A stretch of DNA of 12,332 nucleotides from Janthinobacterium lividum (GTDB lineage Bacteria; Pseudomonadota; Gammaproteobacteria; Steroidobacterales; Steroidobacteraceae). The notes under the pieces are model-generated. The model did not search any database and was not told the origin of the DNA. It worked only from the letters and a program-made list of their open reading frames with translations. The stretch's first letter is position 1, and each line of letters begins with the position of its first letter. The stretch spans positions 1 to 12,332 of the forward strand of contig CALPVO020000037.1 in NCBI GenBank assembly GCA_943327025.2, read 5' to 3'. This document shows positions 6,656-12,332 of the stretch, one piece after another. A program made the translations under genes and the position numbers.

Positions 6656-7990
6656 CTACTGGAAGCACAGGTATTCCCATACACCGTTGGTGTCAAAGAG
6701 AGGTTTACCATTGCTATCCACCGGCGTGGATGTATCCACGACGGTGACGCCGTGATTCCTGAGGGTGAGTGTTAATGCCGTGCTGCTTGGGTTGTAAGGC
6801 AAGGATGTGCGAAGTTGTTGTGCATTGGAGAACGGCATGCTCCCTCCTTCAACCAACACCGGCCCGGATGCCGGCTTAGCAAGACCCAGGCTATCCCAGT
6901 GCGCAAAGGCGTGGGCGTTGGGCACCAGCGTGTCACTGTCCGCGCCAAAGCCGTATTGCAGGCTTGCCGGCGTCACGCTGGCCCTGGAAGCCGTCCAACT
7001 GGCCGGCCGATTTGACAATTCATTCCAGTCCTCTGGTGAGGAAAAATAGACTGCGCGGCTCAGCGAGAACGTCTTCGCGAGCACGCCGACATGCCCGCCA
7101 CCCTGGGAATGCCCTGCCAGGACGACCCTGCTCCAATCGGCCGTCTTGTCCGGCAGCAGAAACTGCCCCCAGCCCTCCGAGGCATAGGTATTGTTAAGCC
7201 AGTTCAGCAATTTGTTCAGTCGATTGACGATGGAGTCGGCTTGTGACACCGGACTCTGCCCGTTGACCGGTGTGCCATTGCCGAAGATGACCGCGTTGCG
7301 CGCGTTCCAGTAGCAATCTGGATCCGTGCTGAACTGGCACAGAGTTCCCATGGCAGTCTGGTTCGGATAGTTCACGCCCACCGCATGGAAGCCGCGGGAG
7401 GCGCCAGCGCGAAGGATGTAGCTGTACTGAGTCGGCCTGCCCTGGGTCCCTGGAAGGAACACAAGCAATTTGCCCCGTTGATTTACCGACGCTGATGGAT
7501 TGATGGCAAGGTGAGGTGCCTCGCCTGTCACTGGAGTCGCTGTGATACTGCTGTCCGTGACCGTCGCATTGACTTGACGTTCTACTGAAGGCGCCGGGCC
7601 GGTGACCGTCAAACGTGCAGAATTGCTGGTGACGGTGCCCGCCGCGTTAGAGACGTGAACGCGGTAGAGGGACCCGCTGTCCGCTACAGCAGTCGATTGT
7701 GTAGTGTAGCTCGCGGATGTCGCCGAGCCGGGAGCGAAGGACCAGGTGGATCCACTGTCTTTGCTCACCTGCCATTGAAAGCTCAATGGCGCACTACCAA
7801 CCACCGTTACCGAGAACATTGCCGCAGAGCCTGCGGAAACCGTAACGCCCGTCGGCTGAGATGTAATGGAGGGAGCAGTGGCTTGGGTCGGCGTGCCGCC
7901 ACCCCCGCCGCAAGCCGCCAGCATGAGGATTGCCCACACAGGCAAGACTCTGTGTCGAATCACTGACACGAATCGACAAAGCAGATCCAT
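6656..7990 (-). CDS. lipoprotein with Ig-like domain and alpha/beta hydrolase domain (BPSS1187-like)
   Basis: This 444-residue protein is a predicted envelope lipoprotein. It has a basic N-terminus, a hydrophobic stretch and the lipobox LAAC with Cys27, followed by five Gly. Residues 38-131 form an Ig-like domain: ITSQPTGVTVSAGSAAMFSV, a central FQWQVSKDSG, and the closing YRVHVSNAAGTVTS. A hydrolase domain follows from about 160, with LLVFLPGTQG (175-184), the nucleophile elbow GHSQGGG (Ser295), a probable acid in GFGADSDTLVP (D351 or D353) and probable base H413 in RNHGVTVV. The hydrolase part recalls the BPSS1187-type family; the substrate is unknown. An Ig-like spacer could place the enzyme away from the membrane or bind a polymer. 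AAGGAA lies 7 bases upstream of the ATG. The first 28 codons and the upstream DNA are duplicated at the neighbouring esterase gene. Confidence 0.85.
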   Translation of the reverse strand: MDLLCRFVSVIRHRVLPVWAILMLAACGGGGGTPTQATAPSITSQPTGVTVSAGSAAMFSVTVVGSAPLSFQWQVSKDSGSTWSFAPGSATSASYTTQSTAVADSGSLYRVHVSNAAGTVTSNSARLTVTGPAPSVERQVNATVTDSSITATPVTGEAPHLAINPSASVNQRGKLLVFLPGTQGRPTQYSYILRAGASRGFHAVGVNYPNQTAMGTLCQFSTDPDCYWNARNAVIFGNGTPVNGQSPVSQADSIVNRLNKLLNWLNNTYASEGWGQFLLPDKTADWSRVVLAGHSQGGGHVGVLAKTFSLSRAVYFSSPEDWNELSNRPASWTASRASVTPASLQYGFGADSDTLVPNAHAFAHWDSLGLAKPASGPVLVEGGSMPFSNAQQLRTSLPYNPSSTALTLTLRNHGVTVVDTSTPVDSNGKPLFDTNGVWEYLCFQ

Positions 7991-8231
7991 GGTCTGGTTC
8001 CTTGCGAGGTGACAGCCCGTATTTTCGACGCAGCCAATCGGCTGGCACTAGATCTCCTAACGCATGATCTCCTCAAGTGTTGACAGAGCGCGGAGGAATG
8101 CCCTTCGGGGCGGTGTGGCGATGTTCTTGGTTGGCGGAGCGCGGGTGCTGCGTTCGAATCCCTGTCGCCACCACTACTCGGCACCGGCAGAGCCTGAGCA
8201 AGTTAGTGCTACAGACCTTCCTGTCCCGCCA
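7906..8231. repeat. 326-bp direct repeat, copy A: upstream region plus signal-peptide codons
   Basis: The copy runs from the codons just after the lipobox Cys of the 6656-7990 gene, through its start codon at 7990 and about 240 bases of upstream DNA, to CCGCCA at 8226-8231. Copy B is at 9288-9613, the same length, about 85% identical by eye with a few small indels. Outside these limits the two neighbourhoods show no visible similarity. On the + strand it holds the tRNA-like relic at 8115-8173. The part 7991-8231 is most of the gap between two genes; I see no further gene in it. No convincing promoter for the - strand gene was found. Confidence 0.85.
8080..8173 (+). pseudogene. decayed tRNA gene-like sequence in repeat copy A
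   Basis: A perfect TTGACA (8080-8085) is followed 29 bases later by GTGGCGA (8115-8121), which pairs with TCGCCAC (8165-8171) as an acceptor-like stem. A D-arm-like hairpin GTTC/GAGC (8123-8126 with 8137-8140) with a GGTTGG-containing loop, a T-loop TTCGAAT (8153-8159) and a terminal CCA (8171-8173) follow in the right order. There is no anticodon arm and the T stem is poorly paired, so it cannot act as a normal tRNA. No -10 box is apparent. Confidence 0.45.
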
Positions 8232-8321
8232 GTTGTTTCAATTCTTCATTCCTTCAGCGAAGCTTGGGAGGCTCGCGAACGACGTTGTCACCAAACAGGC
8301 TGAAGCGTGAGGTACTGGGTG

Positions 8322-8334
8322 CCGAAGACTTCGG
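8322..8334. other. short palindrome directly after a stop codon
   Basis: CCGAAG-A-CTTCGG is a perfect inverted repeat touching the stop codon of the - strand esterase gene (stop at 8335-8337). No T run follows in the direction of transcription, so a terminator role is doubtful. The rest of the 8232-8334 gap holds nothing I can name. Confidence 0.3.
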
Positions 8335-9372
8335 TCAGGGCAGCCGACCCTTGAAGAACGCCCAGACCACTTCAGCAAACTCGATGTCGCGGTTCTGGGC
8401 GCCGCGCATCGGGCCGGGGTTCACGAGCACGGTTTGGCTGGGCACCGTATGGCCGGCGCCTTCCAGCCGCCACCACTGCACCGGGCTCGCGCCGGCATAG
8501 ACGAAGTGGTTAGCCTGGCCGGCGTCGCTCGGGTTGCCGTCGATCACGTTCCGGATCGGGCTGACGCTGGTCAGGCCGTTGATCTGCAGCCAGCGGTCGC
8601 GCGTGGCCTCGGCCGAGATCACGCGGCCCCGATTGCAGGCGCCGCCGAAGTTGGCGACGCAGCCACCGGCCCAGGGCATGGGCTTATCCGCAGTGCCATG
8701 AAGGATCAGTATCGGCAACGGCCGGCTCGGCCCGGTGGTGCAGCTGCCAGGCCGCGGTGTTTGCGGTAGGCTGCCCGAGCCGGTGGTCACCGCTGCCACC
8801 AGATCGGCGCGTTGGAACGCGAACGCGTGCGTCATCTGTGCGCCGTTGGAGCCGCCGGTCATGAACATGCGCGACGTGGTCAGGCCGTACTCGCTGCGCA
8901 CGCGCTCGATCAGCGTGGCCAGGAAGCCAACATCGTCGGCGCCGCTGGATACCGTGTTGTCGGCGCGGCAATCCACCCAGCCTGCATTGCCCGAGATGTC
9001 CTTGGCGGGTAGTCCGCCGGGGTAGACCACGACGAAGCCCTCGCGGTCGGCCACGCTGCGGAACACCGACAGCGGGTGCTGGCCCGTGTTAGCGACGTTC
9101 AAGCCTTCACCGCCGCCGCCGTGCAGCACCAGCACCACGGCTTTCGGCGCGCCGGTCAGGCTGGCCGGGACGTGAACCCGGTACTGGCGCCGCACGCCAT
9201 TCACATTGATCTGCTGATCGCTCAGACCAACCGGATAAGGCGCCGACGCCGGCGGTGGGGACGGTGTTGACGTGGCGGCTGCACTGTCGCCGCAAGCCGC
9301 CAGCAGGAGCATTGTCCACACGGGCAAGACTCGGTGTCGAATTACTGGCACGATCCGACAAAGCAGATCCAT
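8335..9372 (-). CDS. lipoprotein esterase, LpqC / PHB-depolymerase-like family
   Basis: This 345-residue predicted lipoprotein esterase of the polyhydroxybutyrate depolymerase / feruloyl esterase group has a signal peptide with lipobox LAAC (Cys27), a short Pro/Ser/Ala linker (about 31-46) and then the catalytic domain. HGGGG (84-88) is the oxyanion loop, VVVYPGG and WVDCR are typical of the family, DDVGF is at 146-150, and GGSNGAQM carries Ser175. HGTADKPMPW gives D229 and GAGHTVPS gives H308, completing the triad. Cysteines at about 135, 211, 238 and 246 could form disulfides in the periplasm or outside. Aromatic or polyester esters are the family's usual substrates; the real one is unknown. 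AAGGA lies 8 bases before the ATG. Its first 28 residues differ from those of the 6656-7990 lipoprotein at only five positions, whereas the mature parts are unrelated. Confidence 0.88.
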   Translation of the reverse strand: MDLLCRIVPVIRHRVLPVWTMLLLAACGDSAAATSTPSPPPASAPYPVGLSDQQINVNGVRRQYRVHVPASLTGAPKAVVLVLHGGGGEGLNVANTGQHPLSVFRSVADREGFVVVYPGGLPAKDISGNAGWVDCRADNTVSSGADDVGFLATLIERVRSEYGLTTSRMFMTGGSNGAQMTHAFAFQRADLVAAVTTGSGSLPQTPRPGSCTTGPSRPLPILILHGTADKPMPWAGGCVANFGGACNRGRVISAEATRDRWLQINGLTSVSPIRNVIDGNPSDAGQANHFVYAGASPVQWWRLEGAGHTVPSQTVLVNPGPMRGAQNRDIEFAEVVWAFFKGRLP

Positions 9373-9613
9373 GGTCTAGATCCTTGCGAGGCGACAGCCC
9401 GTATTATTTTCGACGCGGCAAATCCGCTGGCACTAGACACCCTAACGCAGGATCTCTTCAAGTGTTGACAGGACGCGGAGGAATGCCCATCGGAGCGGTG
9501 TGGCGATGCTTGGTTGGCGGAGCCCGGCGGCGCGTTCGAATCCCCGTTGCCACCAATGTTCGGTACCCTTAGCATCTGAGCAAGTTAATGCTACAGATCT
9601 TCCTGCCCCGCCA
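9288..9613. repeat. 326-bp direct repeat, copy B: upstream region plus signal-peptide codons
   Basis: This is the counterpart of 7906-8231. It starts just after the lipobox codons of the 8335-9372 esterase gene and ends at CCGCCA (9608-9613). Those last six bases are also the first six of the 70-bp hairpin repeat, so the two repeat families abut here. The distance from copy A to copy B is 1382 bases, which is one gene plus one repeat unit. Confidence 0.85.
9465..9555 (+). pseudogene. decayed tRNA gene-like sequence in repeat copy B
   Basis: The layout is as in copy A: TTGACA (9465-9470), 29 bases, then GTGGCGA (9500-9506), which pairs with TTGCCAC (9547-9553, one G-U). A D-arm-like GCTT/GAGC hairpin with a GGTTGGCG loop, a T-loop TTCGAAT (9535-9541) and a terminal CCA are present. 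The anticodon arm is absent. Although copies A and B differ in sequence between D arm and T loop, the acceptor pairing is kept. Confidence 0.45.
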
Positions 9614-9676
9614 CTTACAAACAAAGCCCAGTCCCCTCGCAAGAGGGGGCTGGGCTTTGTCGTTTGCGGCGGTTGG
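9608..9676 (+). repeat. 70-bp direct repeat, copy 2: terminator-like GNRA hairpin
   Basis: CAAAGCCCAG (9622-9631) pairs with CTGGGCTTTG (9650-9659), and CCCCTC with GAGGGG, closed by GCAA (9639-9642). The stem of 17 pairs is cleaner than in copy 1. The T-containing tail TTTGTCGTTTG is kept. No functional tRNA precedes this copy; only the CCGCCA end does. Confidence 0.85.
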
Positions 9677-9678
9677 AT

Positions 9679-9694
9679 GCGGCCTTCAGGCCGC
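9679..9694. other. GC-rich hairpin GCGGCC-TTCA-GGCCGC
   Basis: A perfect 6-bp stem with a 4-base loop lies immediately after the 70-bp repeat. Without a T run it is not a standard terminator. Confidence 0.35.
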
Positions 9695-9703
9695 CCAATA
9701 CCG

Positions 9704-9715
9704 CACTCTCTGCCA
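9704..9715 (+). other. tRNA-Ser 3'-end-like 12-mer (possible attachment site remnant)
   Basis: CACTCTCTGCCA matches the last 12 bases of tRNA-Ser (5550-5561, CACTCTCCGCCA) at 11 of 12 positions. It marks the far side of the hydrolase region. The match is short and could be chance. Confidence 0.35.
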
Positions 9716-9904
9716 ATGCGTCGCTGACCAACTCGTTCAGCAAGAGTCAGCGTGGCGTTGCCCGCCGAGTGTTGAGTCGGGAATTGGGTTGAAGGTTCGC
9801 AATGCGACTTGCCCACGGTCCGTGTATCCGGTTAACGGCGGCAGGGAAAACCGTCATCACGGTCGTGTTATCGGGGTGGGGGTAATGGCGTAAGATTTGG
9901 TGCC
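9716..9904. other. intergenic region upstream of the monooxygenase, with small inverted repeats
   Basis: No gene is seen. Two perfect inverted repeats are visible: CGCTGAC/GTCAGCG (9722-9728 with 9746-9752, 17-base loop) and TCGCA-A-TGCGA (9797-9807); either could be a regulator site for the downstream gene. A weak -10-like TAAGAT (9891-9896) lies only 8 bases before the ATG at 9905, and no Shine-Dalgarno sequence is seen, so a leaderless transcript is possible. Confidence 0.3.
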
Positions 9905-11491
9905 ATGAAACCACTCAACGTCGATTGCGAAGTGCTGGTCGTGGGCGCCGGTCCCGTTGGCCTGGCGACTGCCTTGTCACTGACGGCGCAGGGCGTTGTC
10001 GTTCGAGTGATTGACGACCGACCGGCGCGGCACGCGATCGCCCGAGCGAGTGCTATTCACGCCCGTACTCTTGAGCTGCTGGCGCCGTTCGCTGTCGCAG
10101 ACCGCATCGCTGCCTATGCACAGCCCATCCACCATGTGCGGTTTTTTGACGCCACCGGGCAGGAAATCTTCACGCGACAATTACGGGCCATCGACTCACC
10201 TTATCCCGCGCAGCAGAACCTGCAGCAATGGCAGACGGAGTGGATTCTCGCGGAGCAACTGTTGGCCCGCGGGGTCGAGGTGGAGTCGTCTACCCGCTTC
10301 ACCGGGTTTCTGCCGGAGGTCGATGGCGTTTCCGTAAGTGTCGAGACTCCGAGCGGCAAGTCTGAACTGCGCTGTCGTTATCTGGTGGGAGCGGACGGAG
10401 CAAAGAGTTCGGTGCGTGCGTCTTGCGGGATGCGTGTGGTCGGCAAGGATTATCCCGAGCGATGGATTGCCGCCCAGCTGGATATAGATCACACGGTAGT
10501 GCTCACTGATGTCCACGCGCTGTTCGGGGCGGAGCGTTTTGCGTTTGCACTGCCACTCGACGGGGCGTTGATGTTCTTTGCGGTACTGAAGCCGGAAGAG
10601 TATCCAGACAAATCTTCCGGCCCCGCTGCGCCGGACGATGTGATGGCTATTTATCGGGAGACGTTCGGGGCATACCCGCAGTTGGCGTCCAGCGTGCGCG
10701 GTATGTCTTGGACTGGCTATTTCGTAATGCGCAGTGGCAGTGTTCCAGCGTTTCGCGTCGGGGACGTGTTTCTGGCGGGGGACGCCGCGCATCTTGTTTC
10801 GGCAGCAGGTGGGTACGGTATGAATACCGGTATCCAGGACGGCATCAACCTGGCGTGGCGACTGGCGGCGCGTCTGCGTCTTGGTGCCGGTGACGCTATC
10901 CTTGATGGCTATAACGTGGATCGCCAGGAAGTTTTCGAGCAGATTAATTCCATGAGCGATGCCGCGCACCGGATGATGGTGGAGCGTGATGCGGCGGCGT
11001 TAGGTAATCCGGAGTTACGCTCACACGATTACATGGCGGCCGCGGACCGCACGGTGGGGGAAGTTGGCCTAGCTTATGGGCGCGACCGGATGTGGCGCGA
11101 CGAGGCGGTCAATGGTCAATTCAGGGCCGGCATGCGGGTGCCGCCGACTGCAGACTTTGCTACTGGAGAAGGGGCGTCCCGTCATTGGTCCGGTGTGTAC
11201 GATGGTGTCAACTGGGTGCTCGTGCTGGCCGTTGATACACGCACCAGCGTCAGGACCGCCGACATACGGCGGTTGGATCTCGCTGCCCTCGTATGGCTGA
11301 ACGGTCGGGTGCGCCTTGTGGTCGCCAGTGGGGACGCCTTTGCCTGGAACGCCCCGCGGCCGACCGTGTATCTGGTGCGGCCCGACGGTTATATCGCGTT
11401 CCGCTGCGATGCTGAGCCCGGGCAGTTGCCGGATGTCGGCCGTTTGACCGCGTGGCTAGTGGAGAATTTTGCCGGTTCGCTGGCTGAATGA
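9905..11491 (+). CDS. FAD-dependent aromatic-ring monooxygenase (PheA/TfdB type)
   Basis: This 528-residue single-component flavoprotein hydroxylase should use NAD(P)H and oxygen to hydroxylate an aromatic or polyketide-like substrate in the cytoplasm. The N-terminal Rossmann motif GAGPVGL (residues 14-20) binds ADP of FAD. The DG motif LVGADGAKSSVR lies at about 160-171. The GD motif GDVFLAGDAAH (286-296) continues into GGYGMNTGIQDGINLAWRLA, characteristic of the phenol 2-monooxygenase/TfdB/MhpA group. The C-terminus ends in a thioredoxin-like domain with YLVRPDGYIAFRCD, again typical of this group. The usual Pro-Pro after GDAAH is replaced (LVSAAGG). It stands alone: no ring-cleavage or degradation genes and no regulator lie within the window, so the substrate is unknown. 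Its stop lies 4 bases from that of the convergent protease gene. Confidence 0.85.
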   Translation: MKPLNVDCEVLVVGAGPVGLATALSLTAQGVVVRVIDDRPARHAIARASAIHARTLELLAPFAVADRIAAYAQPIHHVRFFDATGQEIFTRQLRAIDSPYPAQQNLQQWQTEWILAEQLLARGVEVESSTRFTGFLPEVDGVSVSVETPSGKSELRCRYLVGADGAKSSVRASCGMRVVGKDYPERWIAAQLDIDHTVVLTDVHALFGAERFAFALPLDGALMFFAVLKPEEYPDKSSGPAAPDDVMAIYRETFGAYPQLASSVRGMSWTGYFVMRSGSVPAFRVGDVFLAGDAAHLVSAAGGYGMNTGIQDGINLAWRLAARLRLGAGDAILDGYNVDRQEVFEQINSMSDAAHRMMVERDAAALGNPELRSHDYMAAADRTVGEVGLAYGRDRMWRDEAVNGQFRAGMRVPPTADFATGEGASRHWSGVYDGVNWVLVLAVDTRTSVRTADIRRLDLAALVWLNGRVRLVVASGDAFAWNAPRPTVYLVRPDGYIAFRCDAEPGQLPDVGRLTAWLVENFAGSLAE

Positions 11492-11495
11492 TCGG

Positions 11496-12332
11496 CTACT
11501 TCGCTGCTAGCAATTGCAGTTGCCACAGGTCTTTGCCGGTCACCGCGAGCAGGGGGCGAATGGCGAGCATGCCGGTCTGACCGAGGCTGTTCTCCAGCAT
11601 CTGCAGTTCCTGCATGCGCGAGCGGGTCTCTTCGTCGAGTTCTACTTCCAGCCCCATTTCTTTCATGACCAGCAAGCCCTTGGCGCGCATGGACAGCTCG
11701 GCGTGCACGCGGAGGACACACAGCATGTCAGCGAGTGCCTCCCCTTCGAAGTGGGCGCGCAGCAGCGTGAAGTGTCGGCCCAGCGGTGAGGACAGCAATT
11801 CGCCGCGGTTGATCATACGGAGCAGCTCCGCATTCGCGTCGAGGCCGGACTCCAGCCATTCGCGCAGGTGCTGTTCGCTGGCCTTGAACACCCAGCGGAA
11901 GACCAGCGGCAGTACCACCAGTACCAGTGCTACCGCCAGCACCGGCCAGGCCAGCAACTGGTTGTAAGTGCCGTGCAGCACGGCTGCGGCTGCCAATGCC
12001 GGCAGCAGCAGCCAAGCGCCGCCATGCGGGGAGCGGTCCGCGAGTGCTACGGCGACCATGCCGAACACCGCGGTGGCGCCGCCATGCATCACAGCCGTGC
12101 TGAAACCGCGCAGGATGATGGCGATGGCGGAAAGGTCTGGGCGCATATGCAGATAGAAGCCGTTTTCCAGCAAAGCGAAACCGGCGCCGAGGGCGAAGCC
12201 CGCGATAGCAGCATCGATGGGTAACCCCAACTTGCGAGTGCGCAGTAGATAGACGAGCGGCAAGGCCTTCAGGGACTCTTCTACCCATGGCGCGACGAAG
12301 CGCGAATAGACCAAAAACTCTACATCCATCGC
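11496..12332 (-). CDS. PrsW-type intramembrane protease (5' end outside window)
   Basis: This is a multi-pass membrane protein with the motif set of the PrsW family (membrane metallo- or glutamic-type proteases that in Bacillus cleave an anti-sigma factor). Counting from the Met at 12329: EESLK (E17, E18, K21), FALLE (F51, E55), H82 in MHGGATAVFG and HGTYN (H119, N123), each in or next to a hydrophobic segment. About four to five membrane segments are visible up to residue 148. After that comes a soluble tail of about 127 residues, rich in Leu, Glu and Arg and probably helical. The frame is open to the right edge, and PrsW proteins normally have further membrane segments before EExxK, so the Met at 12329 is probably internal. 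The target is unknown; no sigma or anti-sigma gene is in the window. Confidence 0.8.
   Translation of the reverse strand, partial: AMDVEFLVYSRFVAPWVEESLKALPLVYLLRTRKLGLPIDAAIAGFALGAGFALLENGFYLHMRPDLSAIAIILRGFSTAVMHGGATAVFGMVAVALADRSPHGGAWLLLPALAAAAVLHGTYNQLLAWPVLAVALVLVVLPLVFRWVFKASEQHLREWLESGLDANAELLRMINRGELLSSPLGRHFTLLRAHFEGEALADMLCVLRVHAELSMRAKGLLVMKEMGLEVELDEETRSRMQELQMLENSLGQTGMLAIRPLLAVTGKDLWQLQLLAAK

Noticed and set aside
8115..8173. A functional second tRNA gene
   Set aside because: There is no anticodon arm and the T stem is mostly unpaired; only a relic is supported.
8064..8310. Overlapping open frames of 77-79 codons on the + strand across repeat A
   Set aside because: They lie in the repeat and tRNA-like relic, their reading frame is not kept in copy B as a whole, and no ribosome binding site is convincing.
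7906..9676. Integron-type gene cassettes
   Set aside because: The repeats lie upstream of the genes, not downstream; there is no attC core, no integron integrase and no recombination core site that I can recognise.
5550..9715. A complete integrative element or prophage
   Set aside because: No integrase, transposase, relaxase or phage gene is present between the repeats.
1..12332. CRISPR array
   Set aside because: No short regularly spaced repeats were seen; the only repeats are two pairs of long direct repeats.

Overview
The window looks like a chromosomal piece of a GC-rich Gram-negative bacterium, most likely a gammaproteobacterium. The grounds are the order lysC ... csrA ... tRNA-Ser(GCU), which I know from several gammaproteobacteria (csrA directly before a tRNA-Ser gene), the GlcDEF glycolate dehydrogenase, and lipoprotein signal peptides typical of a cell with an outer membrane. 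I cannot name the genus from sequence alone.

Left part (1-5445, all + strand). The 3' part of an aspartokinase gene (lysC) runs tightly into glcD, glcE and glcF, the three subunits of membrane-associated glycolate dehydrogenase: FAD subunit, second FAD-type subunit, and iron-sulfur subunit. The four genes are spaced as one operon. After a 143-base gap comes csrA, the RNA-binding global regulator, with a good ribosome binding site and a strong intrinsic terminator. A complete class II tRNA-Ser(GCU) gene with encoded CCA follows.

Middle part (about 5550-9715). From the 3' end of the tRNA the organisation changes. Three secreted or lipid-anchored alpha/beta hydrolases lie on the - strand: a PAF-acetylhydrolase-like enzyme, a lipoprotein with an Ig-like domain and a hydrolase domain, and an LpqC/PHB-depolymerase-like lipoprotein. 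The last two share a 326-bp repeat that covers their upstream DNA and exactly the first 28 codons (signal peptide, lipobox Cys, Gly), after which the proteins are unrelated. Both repeats end in CCGCCA, like the tRNA-Ser 3' end. A 70-bp terminator-like hairpin with a GNRA tetraloop follows both the tRNA and the distal repeat. Inside each repeat, on the + strand, is what looks like a decayed tRNA gene (a TTGACA box, acceptor-like, D-like and T-loop parts, CCA, but no anticodon arm). More T-arm-like pieces follow the real tRNA. I read this as a small tRNA-associated accessory region built by duplication or repeated integration; no integrase, transposase or integron attC site is visible.

Right part (9716-12332). 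A + strand FAD-dependent aromatic monooxygenase of the PheA/TfdB type converges, with only 4 bases between stop codons, on a - strand PrsW-type membrane protease gene that runs off the right edge.
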